This document shows, one piece after another, positions 8,192 through 18,800 of a stretch of DNA of 64,000 nucleotides (the stretch's first letter is position 1; every line of letters begins with the position of its first letter). The stretch spans positions 28,180,371-28,244,370 of the forward strand of contig NC_023749.2 of NCBI RefSeq assembly GCF_000499845.2, given 5' to 3'. This DNA comes from Phaseolus vulgaris (lineage: Eukaryota; Streptophyta; Magnoliopsida; Fabales; Fabaceae). Below the pieces are notes generated by a model that worked only from the letters and a program-made list of their open reading frames with translations, was not told where the DNA came from and ran no database searches. The position numbers and the translations under genes are program-made.

Positions 8192-11110
8192 CTATTCTAG
8201 AGTGTTATATATGGTTACAAAGTACTTTGACCATGTTGTTCTCACATACTCCAATGCTTCTAAATCTAGCGGGTGTTGGTCGTTGAACAACTGTGACATT
8301 TGAAATATTTTGAATTAGTGCATGAATAATAAATCTCAAATTTTAAAGTGTTTATTGTATTGAGGTATTACCTTATCCCAACCTTTCTTAATTTCAGCTT
8401 GCAAAATAGTCAACATCCACTGCATAACATAATAACCGCACTCATAATTTTGAGGTTGCCTGTTGGACTGCATGTGAAAATAAATGTATTAAATGAATGA
8501 GTGAAACACATTAAATTAAGTGAACAAATATACTTTAAATACCTTAAGGTACATCCAAGTGAGTTTTTGTGCGTTTGAAGTTCTCCTCCCACACAACATA
8601 TTATATCCAGAGTAAGCACTAAAATAATAAGATTTCATGTTAGAATACATAACATTATATAATATATAAGTAATAATAAATGTTAAATGAAACTGTCGTA
8701 CCTATCTATAATGTTTTTAAAATAGGCAGGAGGTTTTTTATGCAAGGAGCAAAACCATGCAGCGGTATGATCTTGAACAGATATGATCAATAGTTGCCAA
8801 TGACGCCTGTATAACAAATCAGTTAATTAATTTCTCTTATTTCAATAATTTATTAAAACTTATTTAATAAATAAGAACTTACTCATGGATGTACGGAGCA
8901 AAATAAATGTGTTTTCCACCATTCTTTAAGGCAGTGGTGATGTATGTTTGTGTTTCCGACTTCTTATTTCCAATTGATTGAGTGATTTGAGGGTCTAAAA
9001 ACCCATATATATTGTGTTTCCCCTCATCAAAGCATAATCCAGAAAGATACCTAAATTTCAATAAGTTAGTACTAATATATTTAATAAATCAAAAGTATAA
9101 AGATTTTAAAATTTGAACTTACATCATCCATAATTGCAGAACTTTTATGTTAATCTCTTGATCTCCGGATGCAAGCTCCAACAAATCAGACATGTGAACG
9201 TACAACGGTAGATTACTATGCCTTCCAAAAACATTGGCATCCCATGGAACCTCTAAGACGGTTGTATCTAAAGCTGTAGCAACTTCCACCAATGCCGCCA
9301 GAGGATCATCAATGGAGACTATTTTCTTCTTTCCCAGAGGCAAATTTGTCTTAGGTTCCTGCTACTCATCAAAACAAACAAATACTTAAATTAGTTAGAA
9401 TGTAATATATCTGATATATAATTGTATTAGTATTAGTGCAAATATATACCATAGAGTCTATAGGTTTGACGAGATGTCTAGGCCAGGCAACGAAAGTATG
9501 TAATGCCTCTGCCACAATTGTCACCTCTGATGTCGGCACAGGAACTGCAAGATCACCATAAAGGACCTTCTCCACCGTGACCTTCATGAAATTAGAAGGA
9601 AGAGGCACATTGTGTAACATTGTGACCCCTTCATAACACTTACCCAAGGCAACGAATCGGGTCAAAGAATTACACTCAACATATAATTCGCATTGGCTAG
9701 TTGAGCCAAAGTCATCCCCTGATAGATCAACTGCCGAACAACTCCCTTTAGTGCTGACTTTCTTAATAGGAGGCTGAGGTGGTTCATCTTCTACCATAGT
9801 AGGTGGTTGCTGTGAGTGTCCTAAACCCTCCAACCGCTTTTTGAACTCCATTTCCATTCGCGCACTAAACTCCTCCATGAAGCTTTCTTTAAGCTCTTGA
9901 GTTACCTCAGCCTTTAACTGCTCACGTAGTTGTAGTAAATACTCTTGGCTAGGTTCATTGGACAATTGTTCCTTGCTGTGTGATGGAGGTCCAAAGTATG
10001 ACCGAATCCCAACCCCATATCCAGCTACACGAACACGTCCAGGGTGTTCAGGTCGTCCGAGAGCAACATTAAGAATATCATTGCGACCATATGGTTTAAA
10101 AGTCCCCTGTGTTGATTGCTCATTAAGAGAATCCTAAAACAAATGAAAAGAAATTGACAAACTTCAACACATTGAATTTAAAATAACACATAGAATTTAA
10201 AATAACACATTGAAAAGAAATTGTCAAACTTACAATGCGTTCAACTGTTTGTTCTGTAGACTTAGAACTCCATGTCCCTAATGTGTTTATACGGGCACCC
10301 TTCCACATCTCATGTCGGAGTGGTGGGGATGGAGGTCTTAAAGAATCTACACTATTCATTTCCTCAATGGAAGTAGAACGTGCTTTAATCTTTTCTTCAA
10401 GCATCTTCTGCTCTAGCAACTTATAACCACCACGAGACAATAAGTGTGGGGTATCATTATGTGCCTGATTGGCTTTTGCTTTGTTCCGGACCTCCTATCA
10501 TAACACTCAAAATTTAGTAATACGTTAATATAAACTATATTCAAATATAAAAGTGATACTAACCTGCCATTTTTCAGTTTGTCGAATATTGACAAACTGC
10601 TGCCAAGTTTCTTCATCAATGGATGCATATTTTGCACAAGGATTTTCTTCTTTCCTTTTCCCATATATATAATCTGTTGTCAATTTTGATTTAAACTGAC
10701 GAAACTTGACACCCACATCTGAAAGAACCTTCGCTTTCAAGGTTTCCACATTCGGGATGTTGTAATGCGTCTACATTGTTTGAAAGAATTAGTTCATAAA
10801 CAAAAACAAAGTATAAAAGAACTTTAGATTTAGCAAAGTAAAAACAGTTACATACCAGAATATCTTGCCAAATCATATTTTTCTCGTGATCAGTCACGTG
10901 ATCCCAGGACTGAGTTAAGATAGAGATCCTTTCACGAGATAGTACTCCGAGATAACTCCTATATTTCTTTGCATGTTGCCCAGTGGGCACACCAGTGTGG
11001 ATATCAATAGACAAAGGTATTTTGTCATCTTTAGTTATCTTCTTAAACATATTCTTCAATCTTGTAGGTCCTCTACCAGTTTTTGAATGGGAAACTTTAT
11101 CATCTGCCAT
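8192..11110 (-). CDS. CACTA gene 2: TnpA-like (Transposase_24) protein with C-terminal Ulp1-like domain, 10 exons
   Basis: My model, all GT-AG: 11110-10856, 10770-10564, 10494-10234, 10133-9450, 9361-9123, 9050-8883, 8806-8702, 8618-8543, 8467-8372, 8290-8192. Total 2,190 nt, an open 729-aa frame ending TAG. Residues 1 to about 250 resemble plant En/Spm Transposase_24 (RGPTRLKNM, WQDILTHYNIPN, RGGYKLLEQK). A charged helical stretch follows (LREQLKAEVTQELKESF). Next is a DUF8039-like part (CELYVEC, HNVPLPSNFMKVTVEKVL, FVAWPRHLV). The C-terminus matches a C48/Ulp1 fold: RHWQLLIIS supplies the His and NYECGYYVMQWM the Gln/Cys region. Where Ulp1 has Asp the sequence reads WFCSLH, so protease activity is doubtful. 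Likely role: subterminal DNA binding for transposition. The ATG is 83 bp past the transposase stop. Confidence 0.85.
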
Positions 11111-11114
11111 GTTC

Positions 11115-11207
11115 CTGTTATCAAAAAAATATAATAAGCATCAAGAATATGAAATATAATGAAAATGAAATATATTGTAAAACTAAACATGAATCACATG
11201 TACATAC
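11115..11207 (-). other. Candidate 93-nt intron joining transposase end to gene 2 start
   Basis: Donor GTATGTAC at 11207 lies in the last codons of the transposase and acceptor TAACAG ends at 11115, four bases upstream of the gene 2 ATG. It is AT-rich and of plausible plant intron length. Splicing gives ATT-TGA-AC-ATG-G, keeping a stop and putting the second ATG two bases after it. Predicted only. Confidence 0.45.
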
Positions 11208-14200
11208 AAATATATATTCCTTCATCATGATCATTTCGAGTTGCATGTACAACATCAGCAACATTCTCGTACTCTTTATTGATGGTCGTTCTTGTAAGTG
11301 ATTCAATCTCACAAATGTCATTGTTTGTATCTTCTGGGTCATTATGTTGTTTTTTTCCATGTAGCACAACAGACCAGTGGTGAGACGTAGGATCTTGGAT
11401 ATAGAAAACTTGGGAAGCTTGATGTGCCATTATAAATGGTTCGTCATGATAACCTATCTTTCGAAAGTCAACCAAAGTCATTCCTGATTCATCAACTTTG
11501 ACACCAGTCTTATTGTCAACCCACTTGCATTTGAAAACAGGTACAGTAAACTTGGTATAATTAACTTCCCAAATCTCTACTATGACACCATAATAAGGCA
11601 TTGATCCCACAACAGGATTTTGATCCTTTGCAGTTGAAAACTGCATAGACTCTGCCTCCAAGGTGACTCCGCTATTTTGCACTGTACTCCTATCATCTCG
11701 AGACTTTGTGTAAAACAAACAACCATTTACTTCATAGCCAGAACAACATAAAACATCAAATTTGAGACCGTTTGCAAGCCATGTTAATGTTTCAGATGCT
11801 GATGGATCATTCATTATTTGTTGCTTAAACCATGACATGAAAGTTTTGTTATGCTCAATTAACACCCATTTTTCTGATTGTCTTGGATTTTTATATTTGA
11901 CAATGTCTTTGTGTGTATCTAAGTATGGTAACACCTCATCAGTGTTATTCAAGATATACAAGTGTGCTTGCAGAACCTCTTCTCTAGATTTGCTTATGAC
12001 ATGTACACCTCTTGAAGATTTACTTATGAATCTACGAGAGTGCCAACCTTTTTCAGGAACTCCTATACATTTGGCTTTTGACATGTACTCGGAACAAAAC
12101 TCAATAGATTCTTCTGAAATGTATCTTTCAATAATGGAAGCTTCTGGACGACATTGATTCTTCACATATCCCTTCAAAATCTTCATGTATCGTTCAACTG
12201 GATACATCCATCGCATATAAACTGGCCCACACAATCTGATTTCTCTTACAAGATGAACAACCAAGTGTACCATAATATCAAAAAAAGATGGAGGAAAAAA
12301 CATCTCGAGTTGACACAAGATAACAATTATTTCTTCTTCAAGTTCATCCAACTTCTGAGAGTCAATCTCTTTACTACATATGGAATTGAAAAATGAACAT
12401 AGTCGAGTGATTGTATGCCTAACATTTTTGGGCAAGATTCCACGAATAGCCACCGGTAGTAATTGTTGCATTAGAACGTGACAATCATGTGACTTTAAGC
12501 CAATTAGTTTCAAATCATTCATAGATACAAGACTCTTCACATTTGAAGAGTAGCCTTGTGGTACCTTAACACCTTTAAGACATTCACAAAAACTTGTTTT
12601 CTCTTTCTTTGACAAAGTGTAACACGCTGCAGGCAAGTATGTACGTTTACCAACTTCTCTCGGTGCCAATTCCTCTCGTATATTCATCTCAATCAAATCC
12701 AGACGTGCATTCACACCATCCTTTGTTTTGCCTTTAATGTTCAGAAGTGTTCCGATTAGACTGTCACACACATTCTTTTCTACGTGCATTACATCTAGAC
12801 AGTGTCTGACATCTAACTTACACCAATACGGAAGATCAAAAAAGATTGATCTCTTCTTCCATATTTCACTCACAGTTTGCTTCTTCTTCATTTTTCCAAA
12901 AGTCACATCAACATTTTTTATTTTTTCATAAATTTCAACACCACTTAAGGGAGTGGGACAAATTTCATGTTCTTGGTATCCGTTAAAAGCTTTTTTCAAT
13001 CTACGATACGGATGATATTTTTTTAGAAATCTACGATGCCCAAGATACACGGTTTTTCTTCCGTGTTTCAACTGCTCATAAGATGTCTTGTCTTCACATA
13101 TTGGACATGCTCTATGGCCTTTCACACTATAACCTGACAAGTTCCCATATGCAGGGAAGTCATTGATAGTACAAAACAACATCGCATGCAATCGAAAATA
13201 TTCATTCTTAAACGCGTCAAACACATCAACCCCTTCATTCCACAATAACTTCAAATCTTCAATCAATGGATTAAGATAAACATCTATGTCATTTCCAGGT
13301 TGTTTTGGACCAGAGATCATCATAGATAACATCATGTATTTACGCTTCATACACAAAGCAGGAGGTAAGTTGTAAATCATTAACAAAACGGGCCATGAAC
13401 TATGATTACTACTTAAATTTCCAAAGGGGTTCATTCCATCAGTTGCCAATCCAAGTCTTAAGTTTCTTGATTCTTTTCCAAATTCAGGAAATTCTTTATC
13501 AATATTCTTCCACTGCAAAGAATCAGCAGGATGACGAAGTACTCCATCATATTTTCTATTATCTGCATGCCACCTAAGGTTTTTAGCGTCATCTGCATTT
13601 GCAAACAAACGCTTAAGCCTTTGAATTATAGGAAGATACCAAACAACCTTAGCAGGAGGACCTTCCTTTGTGAATTCATCAATTTCATCATTCTGACCAA
13701 CTTTAACCTTATAACGTGACAAACCACACCTGGGACATCTTCTTAAATCTTCATACTCATTTCTGTATAAAATACAATCGTTAGGACATGAATGTATTTT
13801 TCTATACTCCATACCCATTGGACAAAGTATTTTTTTTGCCTCATAATTTCGATTGGGCAAGGTATTTCCTTCTGGAAGCATGTCCTTAAGCAATTGAAGC
13901 AATTCTGTAAAACTTTTATCGGTCCATCCATTCATTGCCTTCAAATTCATCAACCTTAACACTGTTGATAATCGTGTGAAGTTAGTTGAACCAGGATACA
14001 AAGGAGTCTCTGCATCATTAGACATATTTTCAAAAACTGCATTAGCAAAAGATTCTACTCCCACATCACGAATCATGTCTTCTAATCTATCATCCATTGA
14101 GAAATGAACTTCCTCCGAAGCTCCGGGCACACTTTGCAAGTCTAACAATTGACCATGCCACGTCCATGTTGTATAACTTTTCAAAAATCCATCACATAAA

Positions 14201-14382
14201 AGATGTTCTCTAATTTCGGAAACACTCAATATCCTTCCATTTAAACAATTGACACAAGGACACCTTATCCTTACTCCATTCTTACAACTAACGGCATTAT
14301 GTTCTGCGAATGTTATGAATTCTTCCACCCCTTTTTCGTAAGTATCACTTATTCGTGGTGTATTAATCCAACTTCGATCCAT
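11194..14382 (-). CDS. CACTA transposase, TNP2/TnpD type, 1,062 aa
   Basis: A single uninterrupted frame from ATG at 14382 encodes the catalytic transposase. The N-terminus has the transposase-associated domain (MDRSWINTPRISDTYEKGVE; cysteines in RCPCVNCLNG, residues about 5-80). The TNP2/Transposase_21 core covers about 280-520, with DGMNPFG, SGYSVKGHRACPICE and LDVRHCLDVMHVEKNV holding likely acidic catalytic residues. DUF4218-like sequence follows at about 640-760 (LVVHLVREIRLCGPVYMRWM), and DUF4216-like sequence at about 915-985 (YGVIVEIWEVNY). Length and order fit autonomous plant CACTA elements. It is the 5-prime-most gene, with a repeat-rich upstream region, and gene 2 follows in the same direction. 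No disabling mutation was seen. The last few residues may change if the 93-nt intron is used. Confidence 0.95.
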   Translation of the reverse strand: MDRSWINTPRISDTYEKGVEEFITFAEHNAVSCKNGVRIRCPCVNCLNGRILSVSEIREHLLCDGFLKSYTTWTWHGQLLDLQSVPGASEEVHFSMDDRLEDMIRDVGVESFANAVFENMSNDAETPLYPGSTNFTRLSTVLRLMNLKAMNGWTDKSFTELLQLLKDMLPEGNTLPNRNYEAKKILCPMGMEYRKIHSCPNDCILYRNEYEDLRRCPRCGLSRYKVKVGQNDEIDEFTKEGPPAKVVWYLPIIQRLKRLFANADDAKNLRWHADNRKYDGVLRHPADSLQWKNIDKEFPEFGKESRNLRLGLATDGMNPFGNLSSNHSSWPVLLMIYNLPPALCMKRKYMMLSMMISGPKQPGNDIDVYLNPLIEDLKLLWNEGVDVFDAFKNEYFRLHAMLFCTINDFPAYGNLSGYSVKGHRACPICEDKTSYEQLKHGRKTVYLGHRRFLKKYHPYRRLKKAFNGYQEHEICPTPLSGVEIYEKIKNVDVTFGKMKKKQTVSEIWKKRSIFFDLPYWCKLDVRHCLDVMHVEKNVCDSLIGTLLNIKGKTKDGVNARLDLIEMNIREELAPREVGKRTYLPAACYTLSKKEKTSFCECLKGVKVPQGYSSNVKSLVSMNDLKLIGLKSHDCHVLMQQLLPVAIRGILPKNVRHTITRLCSFFNSICSKEIDSQKLDELEEEIIVILCQLEMFFPPSFFDIMVHLVVHLVREIRLCGPVYMRWMYPVERYMKILKGYVKNQCRPEASIIERYISEESIEFCSEYMSKAKCIGVPEKGWHSRRFISKSSRGVHVISKSREEVLQAHLYILNNTDEVLPYLDTHKDIVKYKNPRQSEKWVLIEHNKTFMSWFKQQIMNDPSASETLTWLANGLKFDVLCCSGYEVNGCLFYTKSRDDRSTVQNSGVTLEAESMQFSTAKDQNPVVGSMPYYGVIVEIWEVNYTKFTVPVFKCKWVDNKTGVKVDESGMTLVDFRKIGYHDEPFIMAHQASQVFYIQDPTSHHWSVVLHGKKQHNDPEDTNNDICEIESLTRTTINKEYENVADVVHATRNDHDEGIYICMYM

Positions 14383-14389
14383 AGAACTA

Positions 14390-14700
14390 CTAAACTAAGA
14401 ACCAGTGTGAACTCAGAATCAATACGCTCAATATGTAATCATTAAAAAATAAATCAAAATTGCCGAAGGTCGGACACCTCCGGACTCAGAACCAGGGCGT
14501 TCAATATGTTAAAACAATATAGAACCATTAAAAAATAAATCAAATTTGCCGAAGGTCGGATACCTCCGGACTCAGAACCAATGCGTTCAATATCTCAAAA
14601 CACTATATAATCATTGAAAATTAAATCAAAACTGCCGAAGGTCAGACACCTTTGGACTCAGAATCAGTTTGTTCAATATATAGAATCAATAACTCCAAAC
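14390..14700. repeat. 86-bp tandem repeat upstream of the CACTA transposase
   Basis: Three clear units contain TGCCGAAGGTCGGACACCTC followed by CGGACTCAGAACC, starting at 14461, 14547 and 14633, exactly 86 bp apart. A diverged partial unit lies at 14395-14450. It sits immediately 5-prime of the transposase ATG, where promoter or leader sequence is expected. Confidence 0.88.
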
Positions 14701-14749
14701 AAACACTTCAAAAATATAGTAAAAAATAAATAAAAATATACTAACCTCA

Positions 14750-15220
14750 AAATGGGTGGCGGTCGCGGTCGAAGGTCACAATGTCGCGGCTTGGAGGGCA
14801 CGGTGGGAACGGTGGCACGCCTTAGAGGTCACGGATTGCTCCTCGGCGGTCGCAGGGCGTGGGTCAGCGGTCACTGGAAGCAGGGGTTGGGCGGTCGCGC
14901 CTATCGAAGGTCAATGCGAGCGGGACGACGGTCGGGGGCGGTTGCGCGCGGTCGTGCAGTGGGGTGTGGGTCGCGAAGGTCGCACGGAGCAGTGGCGGAG
15001 GTCAAACGGTGGCGGAGGTCGCACGGTGGTGGAGGTTGTGCGGTGGTGGAGGTCGCACAGTATGGAGGTCGTGCGGTGGTGGAGGTCGCACGGTGGTGGA
15101 GGTCGTGCGGTGGTGGAGGTCGTGCGGTCGTGGTGGTCGCGGTGCAGGGCAAAGTCGCGGCAGCAGATCTGGTAAGAGGGAAGAAAGGAATAGCTGTGTG
15201 AAAGAAGAAGAGTGAAGAAG
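14750..15220. repeat. G-rich 17-bp minisatellite in CACTA 5-prime region
   Basis: The plus strand is strongly G-rich and, from about 15000 to 15130, repeats a 17-bp unit CGGTGGTGGAGGTCGYR. It gives open frames in several phases (Gly/Arg/Val-rich) that I regard as composition artefacts. It lies between the right terminal repeats and the transposase ATG, so it is probably promoter or first-exon sequence, comparable in place to the GC-rich first exon of En/Spm. Confidence 0.75.
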
Positions 15221-15254
15221 CAAAGTTCAGCGCTGGAATTTTGAAAAGGGGACC

Positions 15255-15475
15255 CACTTTTAACGACGGTTCAGTGTGAACCGTCGTGGAATATCTGCTT
15301 TTAACGACGGTTCCAGGGAGAACCGTCGTCAATTCCTATACGCTCCGCTTTTAACGACGGTTTAGGCGGCAACCGTCGTTAAAAGTGTAAAAAAATTTCA
15401 AAAAATTTACGAAGTTGCCACCGCCTCGTTTATTACGATGGTTCTTTCAAAACCGTCTTTAAAGACTGTCGTTAA
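15255..15475. repeat. CACTA right subterminal palindromic repeats
   Basis: Four hairpin units of AACGACGGTT...AACCGTCGT occur at about 15262-15286, 15301-15330, 15351-15380 and 15436-15472. They match the left-end units. Confidence 0.88.
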
Positions 15476-15482
15476 TGAGATA

Positions 15483-15495
15483 TTTTGTACTAGTG
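15483..15495 (-). repeat. CACTA terminal inverted repeat, right
   Basis: TTTTGTACTAGTG, the exact inverse of the first 13 bases at 7759, followed by TSD TGT at 15496-15498. Confidence 0.96.
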
Positions 15496-15498
15496 TGT

Positions 15499-15819
15499 GC
15501 TGGTGCAACCATCGTTCGCTGTTTGCTTGAGTTTCGTTCGGTGAATTTGCGTTTTGTGCCGTTCGTTTGGCTTTTCGATCGGTGGAGTAAGGTTTCCTGC
15601 TGTTTGCACGTGATCTGTTTGGTGGAGGTTCGAGTTCTTTCGCTTGTTTGGATTGTTCGCGGAGAAGCGGTGGTTTCTGGCGAAGTTGTGGTTTTCTTTG
15701 AAGGCTTACGGTGTTCTTGAGTTTTCTTGCGCAAGTTTCGCGCTATTTTCTCCGATTGATCGCTGATTCGATCGAGGCTGAAGTGTTGTTCGCTGCATTC
15801 CTGTGATTCGCTGAAGTTA
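15499..15819 (+). other. T1 leader downstream of the CACTA insertion
   Basis: This is the untranslated leader between primer-binding site and gag, colinear with T4 51696-51748 at its start but longer. The other leader part is 7691-7758. No separate gene seen. Confidence 0.7.
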
Positions 15820-18800
15820 ATGAGAAAAATGAGAAGCAATCGTTCCAGTCCCGTGGCGCCTGTCGCTGCTGAAGGCGACGCCGCCATGACCATGGCGCAG
15901 ATGGCAGAGATGATGCGCTCGTTGCAGACAACTGTGGAAGCCTCGCGCGTAGAGCAGGCGAGGATACATGAGGACCTGGTCGCCTCTCGCGCCAGAAACG
16001 AGGAGCTCAGCAAGGTGACTGAGGAGCTGCGTCGAGCTCTTCAGGAGCAGCAAGGACGTTCTTCTGTTGAAGAGGCGGCGCCGTCGACGCCACCTCGTGT
16101 TTTCCCAATGCCTTTCGTTCAGGCGATTACCGACACGCCAATCCCCACGAGCGTGGTTCCGGTTAAGGCTGTCTTTACCGGCATGGAGGATCCAGAGGCT
16201 CATCTGACCACGTTCCATACGCAGATGATGCTGTCGGGAGGGTCAGACGCCGTCTACTGCAAGATGTTCGTGAGTACGCTCCAGGGAACGGCGATGGAGT
16301 GGTTTGTGAGCCTGCCTAACGGCCACCTAACCAGTTTTCAACAGTTCTCGAAGATCTTCGTTGAGCAGTACATCGTGAATAAGGCACCGCCCAGGGTGTC
16401 TTATGATCTGTTTGATATAAGGCAGTACCAGGGAGAGTCCCTCAGAGACTACCTGAATCGCTTTGGGGCGCAGATGGTCAGATCGCCGGCCAAGGATGAG
16501 GAAATGCTAGTCTATGCATTCAAGAAGGGCGTGCAGCCAGGACCATTCTGCAAGGCCTTGATCAGGGCTCACCCCGCGACATTTGCTAAAGTCAGGCGAC
16601 TTGCGGTGGCTCACATCGCCGACGAGAGTGAAGTCGCCGAGAAAAGAGGCAGCGTGGCTCCCGCCAGGCCACGCGCCCAGACCAGGATCCAGCCGCAGAG
16701 GGTGCTGGAAACGGCGGCGGCGGCCAGGAAAAACCAAAGGACTCGCCATCCTTACGATAGGAGAAACAAGGGAATAAGCCAAGCACGCCGGGAATACAAT
16801 CGCCCGCCTAAGCACAAATTTGTCATGGGATTAGCGGATCTGATCGCCATTCCTAACATATCTGCTAGGTTGAAAGCGCCTGAGAAGGTGGGCGACAAGG
16901 TGCTGGGGTCAAAGCCGGACGCCTGGTGTGAGTTCCACCAGTGTTTTGGCCACACTTTGGACTCGTGTTTGTCTTTAGGATACCAGCTCGACGATCTGGT
17001 TAAGAGCGGGTTCCTAAATGACTATCTGCTGGACAGGAGGATGGGGGGAGCGTCGAGTTCCCAGCCAGTAGGTGGAGAAGCCCAGCAACACGAGATGCCT
17101 ATCCACGGGGAGATCCACACCATTGCAGGGGGTTTCTTAGGTGGTGGATGCACCGCATCGCAGAGGAAAAAGTATGCGCGATCGGTGATGACAGTGGACA
17201 TGTTTGAAGATCACTCGCCGGAAGTGGACATTACGTTCACAAAGCAGGATCTTCGGGACGTTGTGCCTCATGACAACGATCCCATAGTTATTTCATTGGT
17301 TACAGCGGGAAGGAAGGTCCACAGAGTTCTGGTGGACCAAGGAAGCTCGGCAGACGTGATGTTCTGGCCGACTTTCACGCAGCTGGAATTGCCCCTTGAC
17401 CAGCTAAGGCCCTATGGAGGGTGCTTATATGGGTTCGCTGGTGACCAGGTGGAGGTCAGGGGGTACATTGAGCTGAGAACCACGTTTACAGATGAGGCTG
17501 GGTCGAAGACGGAGAAAATCAAGTACCTCATCGTAAACGCCCCCTCAGCGTATAACATCCTGTTGGGAAGGCCCACGCTTAACAGGATAGGCGCCATTCC
17601 GTCAACTCGGCACATGAAGGTAAAGTTGCCGTCCATGGAAGGGGTGGTGATCACGATCAAGTCTGATCAGAAAGAAGCGAAAAGGTGCTATGAGAATAGC
17701 CTGAAAAACAAAAGATCAGTGAGTTATGTAACAACCACCCCGCCTCCCGGTGTGAAGCCCAGACCGCTGGTAACAGAGGAGGCCGCCGGAAGGGATGTAG
17801 AGATGGTAGACGCTGAGCTAGGGGAGAGGAATGCTGGCCTGGAGGAGGAAGAGGCGCGGAATCGCCCCGAGGAAGCAAGGGAACAGGGAATCGCCAGGGC
17901 GGTGATCGCCAGAGAATCCAGGCCTAAACCTGTCGAGCAGTGGCTCGAAAAGGAGATCGGAGGACAAATCTTCAAGCTAGGAAGATCTCTGGAGGTCGAT
18001 CTCCAGGACCAGATCGCCAAGGTGATTGAGCGGCATCTGGACGCGTTTGCATGGTCCGCTTCGGACATGCCCGGGATTGATCCCGACTTCTTGTGCCATC
18101 ATCTGGCGATGGACAACATGGTGAGACCGGTGCAACAAAGGAGAAGAAAGTTCAACGAGGAGAGGAGGCAGGCGATCAGGGACGAAACACAGAAACTCCT
18201 CGCTGCAGGCCACATCAGGGAAGTCCAGTACCCTGAATGGTTGGCAAATGTCGTGCTGGTGAAGAAGAGTAACGGGAAATGGCGCATGTGCGTCGATTTC
18301 ACCGACCTGAACAAAGCTTGCCCGAAGGATTCATATCCTTTACCAAGCATTGATGCCCTGGTTGATAGTGCTGCAGGGTGCAAGTTGCTGAGTTTCCTGG
18401 ATGCCTTCTCAGGCTATAATCAGATCAAGATGCATCCCATGGATGAAGAGAAGACAGCCTTCATGACGGAGAGATCGTGTTATTGCTATAAGGTGATGCC
18501 GTTTGGGCTGAAGAACGCGGGGGCCACGTACCAGAGGCTGATGGATCGAGTACTTGCACCGATGCTGGGAAGGAACGTGCAAGCCTACGTCGATGACATG
18601 GTCGTGACCTCGCAGGAGAAAAGCAAGCACGTTGCAGACTTGGAAGAATTGTTCACGACGATCGCCAAGTTCAAGTTAAAGCTCAATCCGGAGAAATGCA
18701 TTTTCGGCGTGGAGGCTGGAAAGTTTTTGGGTTTCCTCTTGACTGAAAGAGGAATAGAAGCCAACCCAGACAAGTGTGCCGCCATCTTGGCGATGAGGAG

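Larger units (their letters stand above)
7759..15495 (-). mobile_element. Complete CACTA (En/Spm) DNA transposon, 7,737 bp
   Basis: Ends are CACTAGTACAAAA and its exact inverse (13 bp). The 3-bp TSD TGT (7756-7758, 15496-15498) fits the family. Uninterrupted T4 reads ggttgtgtgctggtgcaacc at the same site, which confirms the empty allele. Both genes are on the minus strand: a TNP2-type transposase, then a multi-exon TnpA-like gene. Subterminal inverted units (AACGACGGTT...AACCGTCGTT) sit at both ends, as expected for transposase-binding sites. With both genes apparently intact it may be autonomous, or recently so. Confidence 0.96.

Noticed and set aside
14752..15215. Several Gly/Arg/Val-rich plus-strand frames
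   Set aside because: All come from the G-rich 17-bp minisatellite in the CACTA leader; frames overlap in all phases and resemble no protein.
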